Made by a program: the position numbers and the translations under genes. The notes beneath the pieces were generated by a model. That model searched no databases, was not told the DNA's origin, and worked only from the letters and a program-made list of their open reading frames with translations. Positions 40,537-49,162 of a stretch of 64,000 nucleotides of DNA are shown one piece after another; position 1 is the first letter of the stretch; each line of letters starts with the position of its first letter. The DNA is from Gorillibacterium massiliense (GTDB lineage Bacteria; Bacillota; Bacilli; Paenibacillales; NBRC-103111): positions 1 to 64,000 of the forward strand of contig NZ_CBQR020000139.1 of assembly GCF_000455485.1 (NCBI RefSeq), written 5' to 3'.

Positions 40537-41472
40537 ATGCTAGAGAATATGACTCCAGAGAGAATTGCGAACTCTATAATGCAAGACACTACCTTTCCAG
40601 GATACTACGTAATAGTTGAAGGGAAAAAGGATTATAAATTTTATCGAAAATTCATTAACGAGAATCACAGAATAAAAGAAGCATGGGGATGTGAAAAAGC
40701 AAAACAGGTACTTAAAATATTGACAGAAAGAAATTTCGAGAGAAAAATAGGGATACTTGATTCTGACTTTTCTAAAATACTTAATGATACTTATTCACAA
40801 GTTAATTTATTCTATACAGATTTTCATGACATTGAAGTAATGATGCTAAAATCAAATGCTTTTAAAAATGTCATAAATATTTATTGTACAGAAGAAAAAG
40901 TATTTGGTTTTAAAAAGGAAAATAATAATGATCTTCTGGGAATTATCTTTAATTTAGGCACAGAAATAGGGCTTCTACGATTAGCTAATACAATATATGA
41001 TCTTGGTTTGATTTTTAAACCAGAAAAGCCAGAAGGAAACAAATTGAAATATCGTGATTTTATTAATGAAGCTGATCTGTCCTTTTTAGGACACGATAAA
41101 ATGATTGAAACAGTAATAAACTATTCAAGAAATCGATCCTCAAAAATGAAATCAAAAGAGGAGATCCTTAATAAGTTAATAGAAGTTGCTCAAAAATACT
41201 ATGATATTGAGCAACTTGTAAATGGCCATGACCTTACTAATATATTGTTTATACTTATGAAAAAAGTACTAAAAAGTACTAATGGCATGCTGTGTGACTC
41301 CGATTCTGTTGAATATTCACTGATAATGTCATATGAGTCAAAATACTTTTTATCTACACAATTATTTATGGAATTACAGATATGGTCATCAATAAATGGA
41401 GTAAACCTATTTCAAGAAGAATTAATAGATCTAGTTACTCCTGTTGATAGTGGCCTAAAGCAGGCAAATTAA
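40537..41472 (+). CDS. ariB: AriB-like DUF4435 (TOPRIM) protein
   Basis: A 311-residue DUF4435 protein. TOPRIM-type acidic residues are visible: Glu28 and Asp32 in VIVEGKKDYKFY, Asp75 and Asp77 in GILDSDF, and Asp95/Asp98/Glu100 in YTDFHDIE. In PARIS this protein is the effector released by the ATPase and acts as a toxic nuclease. It starts one base after the ATPase stop, with ribosome site aaaggag inside the upstream gene. Confidence 0.78.
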   Translation: MLENMTPERIANSIMQDTTFPGYYVIVEGKKDYKFYRKFINENHRIKEAWGCEKAKQVLKILTERNFERKIGILDSDFSKILNDTYSQVNLFYTDFHDIEVMMLKSNAFKNVINIYCTEEKVFGFKKENNNDLLGIIFNLGTEIGLLRLANTIYDLGLIFKPEKPEGNKLKYRDFINEADLSFLGHDKMIETVINYSRNRSSKMKSKEEILNKLIEVAQKYYDIEQLVNGHDLTNILFILMKKVLKSTNGMLCDSDSVEYSLIMSYESKYFLSTQLFMELQIWSSINGVNLFQEELIDLVTPVDSGLKQAN

Positions 41473-41510
41473 TACCTTATAATGTCTTATTTCAAAGAAA
41501 ACATACATCC

Positions 41511-41654
41511 CACACTACAAAATGCGAAAAGCCTATTAAAGGCAAACAACAATTCTCTGAGTCCGGTTGCGGGCTTTCGTTCAAACTTGGACTACACCCG
41601 TAGAAGCTTTTGTTACGTTATCTTCGGACAGGGGCTCGACTCCCCTCGTCTCCA
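41511..41654 (+). repeat. tmRNA-derived scar S2 (internally deleted ssrA copy)
   Basis: Two parts of ssrA joined: 41511-41560 matches ssrA 31235-31290 including the tag start (AAGCCTATTAAA, GGCAAACAACAA), and 41575-41654 matches the 3' end from GACTACACCCGTAGAAGC to CGTCTCCA. The middle of the RNA is missing. The tag part shows that the source was more than a simple 3'-end att duplication. Confidence 0.82.
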
Positions 41655-41873
41655 TTGAAAGGCTCATAAACGAACATTTATTTACTATGCTAGAGGATTT
41701 GCTACAACAATTTGGTTTTAAGAAAACAATAAGAGCGAGTGGATTTTATTCTTCTTCGCTTTTTTTGTATTCAATAATTAAGTAATAGTGAGTTCACACT
41801 ACAATTAATAGTTTTAGTTGTATAATGTACTAAACAATATATCAAGACGATGGATTGAGAAGAGGAGTAATAG

Positions 41874-42104
41874 GTGAGTGCAACAAAACAAATAAAATGG
41901 GAACTAAAGGACAATGTAAACGACCACGTTAAGAAAATCGGAAAACCTTAGTCTAAAAATACCAAGAGGTAAAAGCATATAGAAATACAATATTTTATGA
42001 TTTAGGTTTGAAGCATCTTCAAAGAAAGTAGAAGAGGCTACGAAAAAAGTAGCTGTAAATAAACTAAAAACGTTATTGGGTATTACTGGTTATGAGGAAA
42101 TATA
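41874..42104 (+). pseudogene. Decayed small gene
   Basis: Starts well (gaggagtaatag, then GTG 41874: SATKQIKWELKDNVNDHVKK) but stops after 25 codons. Another frame carries what looks like its C-terminus, KKVEEATKKVAVNKLKTLLG, ending at 42104. I infer at least one frameshift. Family unknown. Confidence 0.4.
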
Positions 42105-42180
42105 ATCAAGACAAGGACTTTTGTGTTTGTATGAAATTCCAGATAACAAAATCTAGTATATTCACTATGGAGGACAAAGC

Positions 42181-44181
42181 ATGTCACTTCCAGCTGAGCT
42201 AGCCAACATTTTCAAAGTCAAACAGAAGTCTTATAAGATGGTCCTCATCCTTTCTATGATTGAAACATGGAAGAAAGCCCAAAGCAGAAGCTTGCCCATA
42301 GACAAGATTGCTTTGCGATTTGCTGCTTACTATAAGAATAGAGAAGACAATAATCTGCAAACGGATCCCCCACCAAAACACTTGGCTCTAAGCTGGGAAA
42401 GTATAAGCATTCCACAAACAAAGGCTCTTCTTGAAACCCCAATAGACGCTCTTCGCTCCATTATCAAGAAAACAGATAATGGGGCTTCTCTTACTTTCCA
42501 AGATCATATCTGGGTTATGGGGCCAGAGGTGCTGGATGAGCTTCAAAAATATGCGAACGAAGAGCTTGATCTATACAATGATCAGCTTAGTTCAGGGTTT
42601 TCTTTAAAAGAAAGTATCGACCACATACTTCAAACATACAGCACAGCAAAAACCCAATCTTTTTCAAACCATCTATTAGGTACAATGGTAAGAAGAATCA
42701 TACCCGAAGGGTTACGGCAGTTATCCTTTTTATCAGATCAAATAAAGGTGCAAGGTTCTGTCGGTCAGGGGAATTGGGCGACCGTTCCATGGATTGCCCT
42801 ACTGGATAAAAGGATTACCGATACTACTCAACATGGAGAGTATGTGGTCTATCTTTTTGCTGAAGACATGAGTGCGATGTATTTAACCTTGAATCAGGGT
42901 GTAACTGTGCCTATAAACCAATATGGTAGAAAACAAGGTTATTCCTATTTACAAGAAAAAGTGAAGGTGCTAAGAGAACAATTACCTTTACATGGCTTCA
43001 TAAAAGATGAAAATATCCAGCTGACGTCAAGCGGATTAGGGCGAGACTATCAAGTTTCAACGGTTGCCTACATTCGATACGACAAAGGGGCTATTCCAGA
43101 GGATGATGTTCTGTTTGCTGATCTGGAGAACGTAATGAATAATTATGATCGCTACGTCAAGTCGCAACAGGGTATTTCAATAGATGAAGAAATAGATGTT
43201 GAAAAAGAGGAGGAAAAACTCGTGGATACCTGGACGGTCTTGGAGCGGATCGCTCACATAAAAGCTTACATCCAACATAAAGGGTTCATGTATCCGGATG
43301 GGTTGATCGAGAATTTTTACCTCTCCTTAAAAACGAAGCCCTTCCTCATCCTGGCAGGAGTTTCTGGTACAGGGAAAACCAAGCTTGTGAAGCTTTTTGC
43401 TGAGGCATTGGGGGCTACCTCCGCCAATGGTCAATTCGTCTTGATTCCCGTTAGGCCGGATTGGAATGATTCATCTGATCTTGTGGGATACAAAGATCTA
43501 TCTGGTGCTTTTCGCCCTGGGCGATTAGCAGAAGTACTATGCGAAGCATCTAAGTCCGATAATCGAAACAAGCCCTATTTTATTTGTCTAGATGAAATGA
43601 ATTTGGCTCGCGTTGAACACTATTTTAGTGATCTGCTCAGCATACTGGAAACGCAAGAATGGCAAAATGGAAGAATCGTAACAGCACCTCTCATTCAGCG
43701 GACATCATTATCTACTGAAGAGGATCAAGCTCGTTTTGGCGATTTGGTAATTCCGGACAATGTCTATTTCATTGGTACTGTAAATATGGACGAGACGACT
43801 CATCCTTTTAGCAAAAAGGTACTTGATCGGGCTAATACGATTGAGTTTAATTACATTAATCTCTCCCAATTTCCTGTGGGGCCATTAAATACTCCCTCAC
43901 CGATCGCTATCCCAAACTCTTTTTTAAGAAGTGAATATCTGCAACTGGTGGATGCCTATGAAGGTTCAAAGGAACTGATTATAAACGTAACCAATCAACT
44001 GGTAAAAATAAACGAAATACTCGAAGAGATTCATGCTCATGTCGGTTTTCGGATCCGGGATGCCGTTTGTTTTTATATGATTTATAGTCAACGGAGCAAT
44101 TGCAATCGGAAGACGAAGCCTTCGATCTTCAGCTTCTTCAAAAAATCCTCCCCCGCATCCAAGGTAGCAATAACTCGGTAA
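42181..44181 (+). CDS. McrB-like AAA+ restriction subunit, frameshifted near the C-terminus
   Basis: Motor subunit of a McrBC-type, modification-dependent restriction system. The N-terminal part holds a MrcB/DUF3578-like domain (GSVGQGNWATVPWIALLDK near residue 198). The AAA+ module has Walker A GVSGTGKT (393-400), Walker B FICLDEMNLARVEHYFSD near 470 and GTVNMDETTHPFS near 533, in place of the NTxD motif of McrB. At about 44091 the homologous sequence moves to another frame, consistent with loss of one A in TCAACGG; the 30 residues after IYSQ are out-of-frame. Site tggaggac before ATG 42181. Confidence 0.85.
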   Translation: MSLPAELANIFKVKQKSYKMVLILSMIETWKKAQSRSLPIDKIALRFAAYYKNREDNNLQTDPPPKHLALSWESISIPQTKALLETPIDALRSIIKKTDNGASLTFQDHIWVMGPEVLDELQKYANEELDLYNDQLSSGFSLKESIDHILQTYSTAKTQSFSNHLLGTMVRRIIPEGLRQLSFLSDQIKVQGSVGQGNWATVPWIALLDKRITDTTQHGEYVVYLFAEDMSAMYLTLNQGVTVPINQYGRKQGYSYLQEKVKVLREQLPLHGFIKDENIQLTSSGLGRDYQVSTVAYIRYDKGAIPEDDVLFADLENVMNNYDRYVKSQQGISIDEEIDVEKEEEKLVDTWTVLERIAHIKAYIQHKGFMYPDGLIENFYLSLKTKPFLILAGVSGTGKTKLVKLFAEALGATSANGQFVLIPVRPDWNDSSDLVGYKDLSGAFRPGRLAEVLCEASKSDNRNKPYFICLDEMNLARVEHYFSDLLSILETQEWQNGRIVTAPLIQRTSLSTEEDQARFGDLVIPDNVYFIGTVNMDETTHPFSKKVLDRANTIEFNYINLSQFPVGPLNTPSPIAIPNSFLRSEYLQLVDAYEGSKELIINVTNQLVKINEILEEIHAHVGFRIRDAVCFYMIYSQRSNCNRKTKPSIFSFFKKSSPASKVAITR

Positions 44182-44387
44182 AAAGAGTTCTTTTATTGCT
44201 CTTGAAGGAATGTATAGGGGAGCCTATATCTATTCAAGATTACATGGACGATGCATCTCCGCTATATATGGATGGTGGAGCTGACGGGTTATTGACCAAG
44301 GCCAAGTACCCCAAAAGTGCACATAAACTCGCTTTTATGCTGCGGAGGTTAGAAGAGGATGGCTTCACCTCATACTGGTTATCGTAA
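44094..44387 (+). pseudogene. Out-of-frame C-terminal part of the McrB-like protein
   Basis: Reads EQLQSEDEAFDLQLLQKIL and onward to RLEEDGFTSYWLS, the helical C-terminus expected after the McrB AAA module. It overlaps the start of the DUF2357 gene by 29 bases, the usual coupled arrangement, so it was clearly once continuous with the upstream frame. Confidence 0.75.
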
Positions 44388-46767
44388 TGAAACGGTGGAA
44401 CTACTTCGGATTGAAACGAATCTGTTCAATTTGTACATACAGGGACGTCCTTTTCATCCAACGGTAGAGACGTTACAGCTGCATCGAGATGACTCCAATA
44501 CATGGGTGGACGCTCATTTTCACGTGGGTGTCTCTTCCTCAAACCATATTCTTAACTCCGTTCAGTTTTTCTCTCCTCGGACGCGCAAGCTTGAAGACTG
44601 GACTCAAGATCAAGCTTGCGAACCTATTTTTTTCGAAACGCAATCCTATGAGGTTGTCATTGAAAAAAAGCAGGAGCTTCCGATCGCCTTTCATCATGAG
44701 AACATTCATTTAAGGCAGGCGATAAAGCCGCTTGGCAAAATGCTTTTATCGGGAGTACTCAATTTTCAAAATGAAGTGGGTTTGACTGAGCTTGAGTTAC
44801 GGCTTTACGGCCAGACCATTTTTCGTCTGCAGTTAGAGGTCTTCCCGTCCAAAATGGATTATAAACGGGATTATGAGGTCATTTTGCGTGATGTGAACGA
44901 GCAGATCTACAACCTGTCTTTTGATTTTTTGCGTAAAACCTATCATTTGACGGAGCTCAAGGAAACAAAGCAGCAGAGTGTGACGGAGTTTTTTACGATT
45001 TTACAGCATATTTTTAAGCAGCTTGTTCAGGCAGTGGATCGCATAAAAATAGCCCCGCATTATAAAATGCAGGTCACAAACCGAAAAGTGGAGGCCAGTA
45101 AAGCGAGAAAAGCAGGTAAAGAGAACATCGCATTTTTAAGTAAGCGACATGAACTGCTTGTTCCTAATGTGCAGCATGGATATATAAACGTACAGGGTAA
45201 AAGGATGCTCCCTAGTCATGTTTTAGAAACAAAGAGATACATGGACTATGATACGGGGGAGAACCGTTTTGTCCGTTGGGTGTTGTATCGAATTGCTGGG
45301 AAACTAAAATCTCTTCGCGTGCACCTTCAAGAAAGGGATCGGAGGATCGATCCAATGCTAATGAAAAAGCTGGATCTTATGAATAGCCAAATGCAGCGGT
45401 TGTTTCGGAATGATTTTTTGCAGGTTGGGGAAATGACTCATATGTCGGTATCTCTTGTCCTTCAAATGGCGCCAGGCTACCGAGAGGTGTACCGCTATTA
45501 TCTGATGCTGATGAAGGGACTCTCGATTCAAAGCGATCTTTTCCGCTTGTCGATGAAGGATTTAGCCCAGCTTTATGAATATTGGTGTTTTCTGAGAATC
45601 CATCTGCTGATGAGCAATAAGTATGAACTACTGAAGCAGGATATCATCGAAGTGAATCGGAATGGGATATTCGTAACGTTGGATCGCAGTCAATCAGCAA
45701 AAATGATCTACCGCAACCCACTTAATGGAGAAACCTTTACGCTCTATTACAACGCACTGCCTAAAGGGGACAGCACTTCGACGCTAGCGCAACGCCCCGA
45801 TAACATTCTCACCCTGAAAAAGAATGATGCGGCAACGGAGTATAAGTATATTTTTGATGCGAAATATCGCTTGAACCCCGCCTATGAGGGAACCCCTTAC
45901 TGGGAAAAGTATAAGCAGCCGGGGCCGGAGGAAGACGACATAAACACGATGCACCGCTATCGGGATGCCATTGTGTATCGGGAAGAAAAACGCGGAGAGT
46001 TGGAACGAAGCATGTTTGGGGCATACGTTCTGTTTCCGTATCCAGATGAGGCTAAGTTCCAGGAGCATAAGTTTTATAAGAGTATTCAGCTTGTGAACAT
46101 TGGGGCGATTCCTTTTTTGCCGAATGCTACGAGTTTGATGGAGTCGTTCTTGGATGAGATCATTCAAGATAGTCCGGAAAAGGCTTATGAGCGTTCGACA
46201 AGGCCGAGGGGAACAGCGGATTATTTCAAGAATAAGTTCACTGGGAAGAATGTTCTTGTCGGTTCGTTAAGAGGCCCAGCTCAATTGGCAATAGCTTTAA
46301 AGCATAAGTTTTACCATATGCCATTAAAAAATATAGTGGATCATAAACTGTTGACCCAAATCGAGTATATTGCGATGTGCCAATCCCGAAAAAAGTTTCA
46401 AGTGGAAGAGCAAACCGGCATCCAATGGTTTGGGGAAATTGTAGATTGGAAAGTAGTAAAGAGAAAGGAAATTATAGAGATCCCAGTTCGTGAAGGCACT
46501 GGTGAAGAGCTCTACGTTAGGTTTGCAATAAAGGAATGGAAGAAACGGCATATTCGTATTGCATTAGCTGGTAGCTACATACATAAATGCCTATACACAA
46601 GCAAGTACATGTTTGATCGGGCTCAAGAGATTGCTGAGCTTAGGCTGGACTCCGAGGAAGATCTAAAAATCTGGAGAGAAGCCCGTAGGTCTGGCAAGGT
46701 AAAAGTGAAGCTGGATAATGAGCATGTGGATTTGGCGAGGAATGTATTGGGGATTGATGTGGAGTGA
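44359..46767 (+). CDS. McrC-like DUF2357 restriction endonuclease subunit
   Basis: An 802-residue partner of the McrB-like ATPase. The N-terminal half is the DUF2357 beta-rich region. The C-terminal half contains a PD-(D/E)XK nuclease core with Asp481 (QRPDNIL) and Asp500-Ala-Lys502 (IFDAKYR). Together the pair should restrict modified foreign DNA. The catalytic residues are intact although the partner is frameshifted. Part of its 5' end is duplicated at 47462-47545. Confidence 0.85.
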   Translation: MASPHTGYRNETVELLRIETNLFNLYIQGRPFHPTVETLQLHRDDSNTWVDAHFHVGVSSSNHILNSVQFFSPRTRKLEDWTQDQACEPIFFETQSYEVVIEKKQELPIAFHHENIHLRQAIKPLGKMLLSGVLNFQNEVGLTELELRLYGQTIFRLQLEVFPSKMDYKRDYEVILRDVNEQIYNLSFDFLRKTYHLTELKETKQQSVTEFFTILQHIFKQLVQAVDRIKIAPHYKMQVTNRKVEASKARKAGKENIAFLSKRHELLVPNVQHGYINVQGKRMLPSHVLETKRYMDYDTGENRFVRWVLYRIAGKLKSLRVHLQERDRRIDPMLMKKLDLMNSQMQRLFRNDFLQVGEMTHMSVSLVLQMAPGYREVYRYYLMLMKGLSIQSDLFRLSMKDLAQLYEYWCFLRIHLLMSNKYELLKQDIIEVNRNGIFVTLDRSQSAKMIYRNPLNGETFTLYYNALPKGDSTSTLAQRPDNILTLKKNDAATEYKYIFDAKYRLNPAYEGTPYWEKYKQPGPEEDDINTMHRYRDAIVYREEKRGELERSMFGAYVLFPYPDEAKFQEHKFYKSIQLVNIGAIPFLPNATSLMESFLDEIIQDSPEKAYERSTRPRGTADYFKNKFTGKNVLVGSLRGPAQLAIALKHKFYHMPLKNIVDHKLLTQIEYIAMCQSRKKFQVEEQTGIQWFGEIVDWKVVKRKEIIEIPVREGTGEELYVRFAIKEWKKRHIRIALAGSYIHKCLYTSKYMFDRAQEIAELRLDSEEDLKIWREARRSGKVKVKLDNEHVDLARNVLGIDVE

Positions 46768-46770
46768 TGA

Positions 46771-46797
46771 AAAAGGGGCCGAAATGGTCCCTTTTTT
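46771..46797 (+). terminator. Terminator after the McrC-like gene
   Basis: Stem AAAGGGGCC / GGTCCCTTT with a GAAAT loop and six T's. Confidence 0.85.
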
Positions 46798-46845
46798 GTA
46801 GAATTTTTGAATTTACAAATTTCGTGATTCGACTAATATCCATAA

Positions 46846-47085
46846 TTATCCTGATTGTGTAAACTCCTCGTCTACCTCAACGATATCAATGATTTGCCGG
46901 ATGTCCTTAATATCCAACGCCTCAGCGATACGTTCAATATGTTGAAAATTAATGTTCTCTCTTTTTCCGTTGGATAACTCGCTCAAGGCGGCATGGCGAA
47001 CATCGGATAAGCGTGATAATTCACGCAGGGTAATGTTGTATTGCTTAATTAATTCTTGAATACGAATAACGACCTTTTTTGCCAT
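46846..47085 (-). CDS. XRE-family transcriptional regulator
   Basis: A 79-residue Cro/CI-type protein with helix-turn-helix ITLRELSRLSDVRHAALSEL at about residues 18-37. ATG 47085 is chosen over GTG 47088 because of spacing from ggtgatg. It is divergent from the 82-residue gene, with two TACGCATATGCGTA-type palindromes between them, which I infer to be its operators. Confidence 0.85.
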   Translation of the reverse strand: MAKKVVIRIQELIKQYNITLRELSRLSDVRHAALSELSNGKRENINFQHIERIAEALDIKDIRQIIDIVEVDEEFTQSG

Positions 47086-47110
47086 CACGCATCACCATCG
47101 GTTCTAGGAT

Positions 47111-47168
47111 TTGACTATACGCATAAGCGTACCGTATAATGAATTTAGTATTGGTACGCATATGCGTA
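47111..47168 (+). promoter_or_regulatory. Divergent control region with two palindromic operators
   Basis: TTGACT (47111), 18-base spacer, TATAAT (47135) forms a + strand promoter. TACGCATAAGCGTA (47118-47131) fills the spacer and the perfect palindrome TACGCATATGCGTA lies at 47155-47168. Centres are 37 bases apart. This fits repression by the adjacent XRE protein. Confidence 0.8.
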
Positions 47169-47196
47169 ATTATTCGAATGTTGGGTGGGATGAAGG

Positions 47197-47445
47197 ATGT
47201 GTGTAGCGGTGGATGGCCGTCATCTTTTGGCTCAAGAAGAGGATGAATTAAAACAGAAGATTTCATTTTGCGAGGGTTGCCTCTTAGAGATTCTAAAATA
47301 CATATCAAACTGCTCGATGAGTGGTATGGAAATCATGGCTGAGGAGATCCTAACCAAGATTCATGCGATAGAGCAAGACTTGCGAACGGATCTTTTGCAT
47401 TTGCGATTGGAAATGGGAATCGTGACGGAAGAAAAGCGACCATAA
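47197..47445 (+). CDS. Small helical protein controlled with the XRE regulator
   Basis: An 82-residue Cys- and Glu-rich protein with no recognised family; the pattern ISFCEGCLLEILKYI and later charged helices suggests an alpha-helical, perhaps coiled-coil fold. It begins about 55 bases after the promoter with two operators. The stop lies in the loop of its own terminator. Could be the effector of a small regulator/effector pair, or a phage-type control protein. Confidence 0.55.
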   Translation: MCVAVDGRHLLAQEEDELKQKISFCEGCLLEILKYISNCSMSGMEIMAEEILTKIHAIEQDLRTDLLHLRLEMGIVTEEKRP

Positions 47446-47457
47446 TCGGTCGCTTTT
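47433..47457 (+). terminator. Terminator overlapping the 3' end of the 82-residue gene
   Basis: Stem AAAGCGACC / GGTCGCTTT with TTT beyond; the stop codon is in the loop. Confidence 0.8.
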
Positions 47458-47461
47458 TCAG

Positions 47462-47545
47462 GAAACGAATCTATTCAATTTGCACATACAAGGACGTCCT
47501 TTTCATCCATCGGTAGAGACGTTACAGCTACATCGAGATGACTCC
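47462..47545 (+). repeat. Duplicated fragment of the DUF2357 gene 5' end
   Basis: About 84 bases match 44412-44496 with few substitutions (GAAACGAATCTRTTCAATTT through GATGACTCC). No frame continues on either side, so it is a non-coding remnant of a second, lost copy or of a recombination event. Confidence 0.85.
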
Positions 47546-47660
47546 GAACACCAACGATAATAAAATTCTAGGGATAGTATAGATTCACTTAATCTACCCT
47601 GACCATTCTTGTTCGGGATGTTATGTAATGTAAGCAACCTATTTGCGGGAGGTGGCAAGA

Positions 47661-47972
47661 ATGCGATGGGAAGAAGTTCGTGAACAGTTTCCAAATGAAT
47701 GGGTCGTTTGTGAGGCGCTGAAGTCCCGCTCGGATGACGGTTTTTGGCTTGTCGATGAGGTGGCGGTTATTGATCACTTTAACGATTCAACAGTTGCCAT
47801 GAAGCGGTATTACGAATTGCATCGCGCTCAGCCTTATCAGGAATATGGTTTCTTCCACACATCTCGTGAAAACTGGAACTTCGAGAAAAATGGGCGGGGG
47901 TACGTGGGACCAGATGAATATAGATATAAGATGCAGGATCGGCGGGATCAATATTCAGTGCCGATTTGGTAG
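47661..47972 (+). CDS. Hypothetical protein with a foreign C-terminus
   Basis: Begins MRWEEVREQFPNEWVVCEAL after gcgggaggtgg; 103 residues. The N-terminal 75 residues look like the small protein often found before retropepsin-like genes. The end (after HTSRENWNFE) runs through the active-site codons of the next gene in another frame, so a deletion seems to have fused two neighbours. Confidence 0.6.
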   Translation: MRWEEVREQFPNEWVVCEALKSRSDDGFWLVDEVAVIDHFNDSTVAMKRYYELHRAQPYQEYGFFHTSRENWNFEKNGRGYVGPDEYRYKMQDRRDQYSVPIW

Positions 47973-48223
47973 CAGCTATTGGAGTAAAGATTGAGCCGGG
48001 GGATTTTTTGAACAAGATTAGAGGTGTGGGTGGAGTGGAAGTCGTATACTCCAAGCGGCTTGATTTTGTGAAAGCAGGAGAGGCTAATCTCTCATCGTTT
48101 GAAGTGGAAATCGGAGATATGAATTATGGCATGGAGGTAGACGGCATACTCGGGTTTGACTTCATTCAGTTAGCTGGCCTGGTGATAGACTCTAAGGAAC
48201 TAATCGTATCGTTAAAAGAGTAG
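47930..48223 (+). pseudogene. 5'-truncated retropepsin-like aspartic protease
   Basis: In frame after a TAA at 47927 the sequence reads DAGSAGSIFSADLVAAIG, the D(T)GSAG active-site loop, and continues with flap-like and C-terminal parts (VDGILGFDFIQLAGLVIDSK) to the stop at 48223. The N-terminal strand and start codon before the Asp are missing. Translation from TTG 47966 would lose the active site, so I call it a pseudogene. Confidence 0.65.
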
Positions 48224-48270
48224 CTAGACGACCTATTGGAGGATTTTGTTTTCTGAGGGTTAGTTATTAC

Positions 48271-48307
48271 AGTGAGTGTGCTCTTAAAGTGACATGCTCA
48301 CTTTTTT
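48271..48307 (+). repeat. Relic of the ssrA terminator (S3)
   Basis: AGTGAGTGTG, CTCTTAAAG, ACATGCTCACTTTTTT closely follows the ssrA terminator (AGTGAGCATG, CTCGAAAAG, TATGTTCACTTTTTT). It still folds as a terminator. It probably marks a further old junction of the island. Confidence 0.65.
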
Positions 48308-48335
48308 ATATTATTAGAATGCATATAATTGATAG

Positions 48336-48398
48336 CTATACTTCGCCTGATGCCACTACGGTAAACGTCGCTCGTCTATTAGGGACGTCGTCAAACCG
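48336..48398 (+). repeat. R1 interspersed hairpin repeat, copy D
   Basis: GCCTGATGCCACTACGGTAA then ACGTCG, CTCGTCTATTAGGGACGTCGTC as in copy B; the right end decays (CAAACCG instead of GCCGTTTA). Confidence 0.65.
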
Positions 48399-48527
48399 GG
48401 ATGGTGATGGAGTGTATTGGAAATAAATAGTAACAGTTCACTGGCTTCAACGCTGGTTGGTTTTCTCTATGCATTATTTGCCCTGTACATGCTATGATAA
48501 TGTCATGTGATTTTAGGAGGCACGATT

Positions 48528-49055
48528 ATGGACAAAAATGTATTTAAGCGAATGGGTATTGAATTGAATGAGATTGACTCGGCGGAGAAAGTTGAATTAG
48601 CTCCAGGCGAAACCGTAAAATTACAAATTCCACGTGAAGCGATTGAGCGTGGGCGTATAGAAAGCTATTTGCGTGAGTTTGCTAACTATGACAACAAGAA
48701 AGATATGCGGGGCTGTCTCCAGCTCAGTTTCGAAGGCTATGATTCAGATCCTCGCGAAGTCTTTGAAATCAAGGAGATTCGTGATTGGTTGTCACGTATC
48801 CTGTCTAGTGTTCCCCACCTGTTTTATTTCCTTTCTTCGGAAAATGACAATATGCAGATCGCTTTTTCCTGTATCGTTCCGATCACTCTCACTGCCGATG
48901 GTCGAGCAGGGTATACGTCAACTGCGGCTAAATCGACGATTGAAAAAATCAGCCGGAACGCTGTTGCCTACGCCAAAAAGAAAAAGGACTCAGCTGCTGT
49001 GCAGTACGCGCTGGCAGAAGCAATCCTTAGTGAAACCGGATATGAGCATCTATAA
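48528..49055 (+). CDS. Hypothetical protein
   Basis: A 175-residue soluble protein of unknown family, MDKNVFKRMGIELNEIDSAE onward, with a charged N-terminus and a mixed alpha/beta body. ATG 48528 follows ttttaggaggc; upstream in-frame codons lack a site. It follows the S3 relic and an R1 repeat and ends in a terminator. Nothing in its neighbours suggests a function. Confidence 0.6.
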   Translation: MDKNVFKRMGIELNEIDSAEKVELAPGETVKLQIPREAIERGRIESYLREFANYDNKKDMRGCLQLSFEGYDSDPREVFEIKEIRDWLSRILSSVPHLFYFLSSENDNMQIAFSCIVPITLTADGRAGYTSTAAKSTIEKISRNAVAYAKKKKDSAAVQYALAEAILSETGYEHL

Positions 49056-49126
49056 CATCTTTGCTATACTGCTTACGAACATGGATTAGGAACTGAGTGG
49101 ATAGAAGATTTGATCGTGTATATAAA

Positions 49127-49162
49127 GGGGCAGGAGGGATAACCTCGCTGCTCCTCTTTTTT
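49127..49162 (+). terminator. Terminator between the hypothetical gene and doc
   Basis: Imperfect stem GGGGCAGGAGG / CCTCGCTGCTCC followed by TCTTTTTT. Confidence 0.75.

Noticed and set aside
41567..41785. 72-residue open frame
   Set aside because: It is a reading of the tmRNA scar S2 and flanking DNA; no ribosome site and no independent support.
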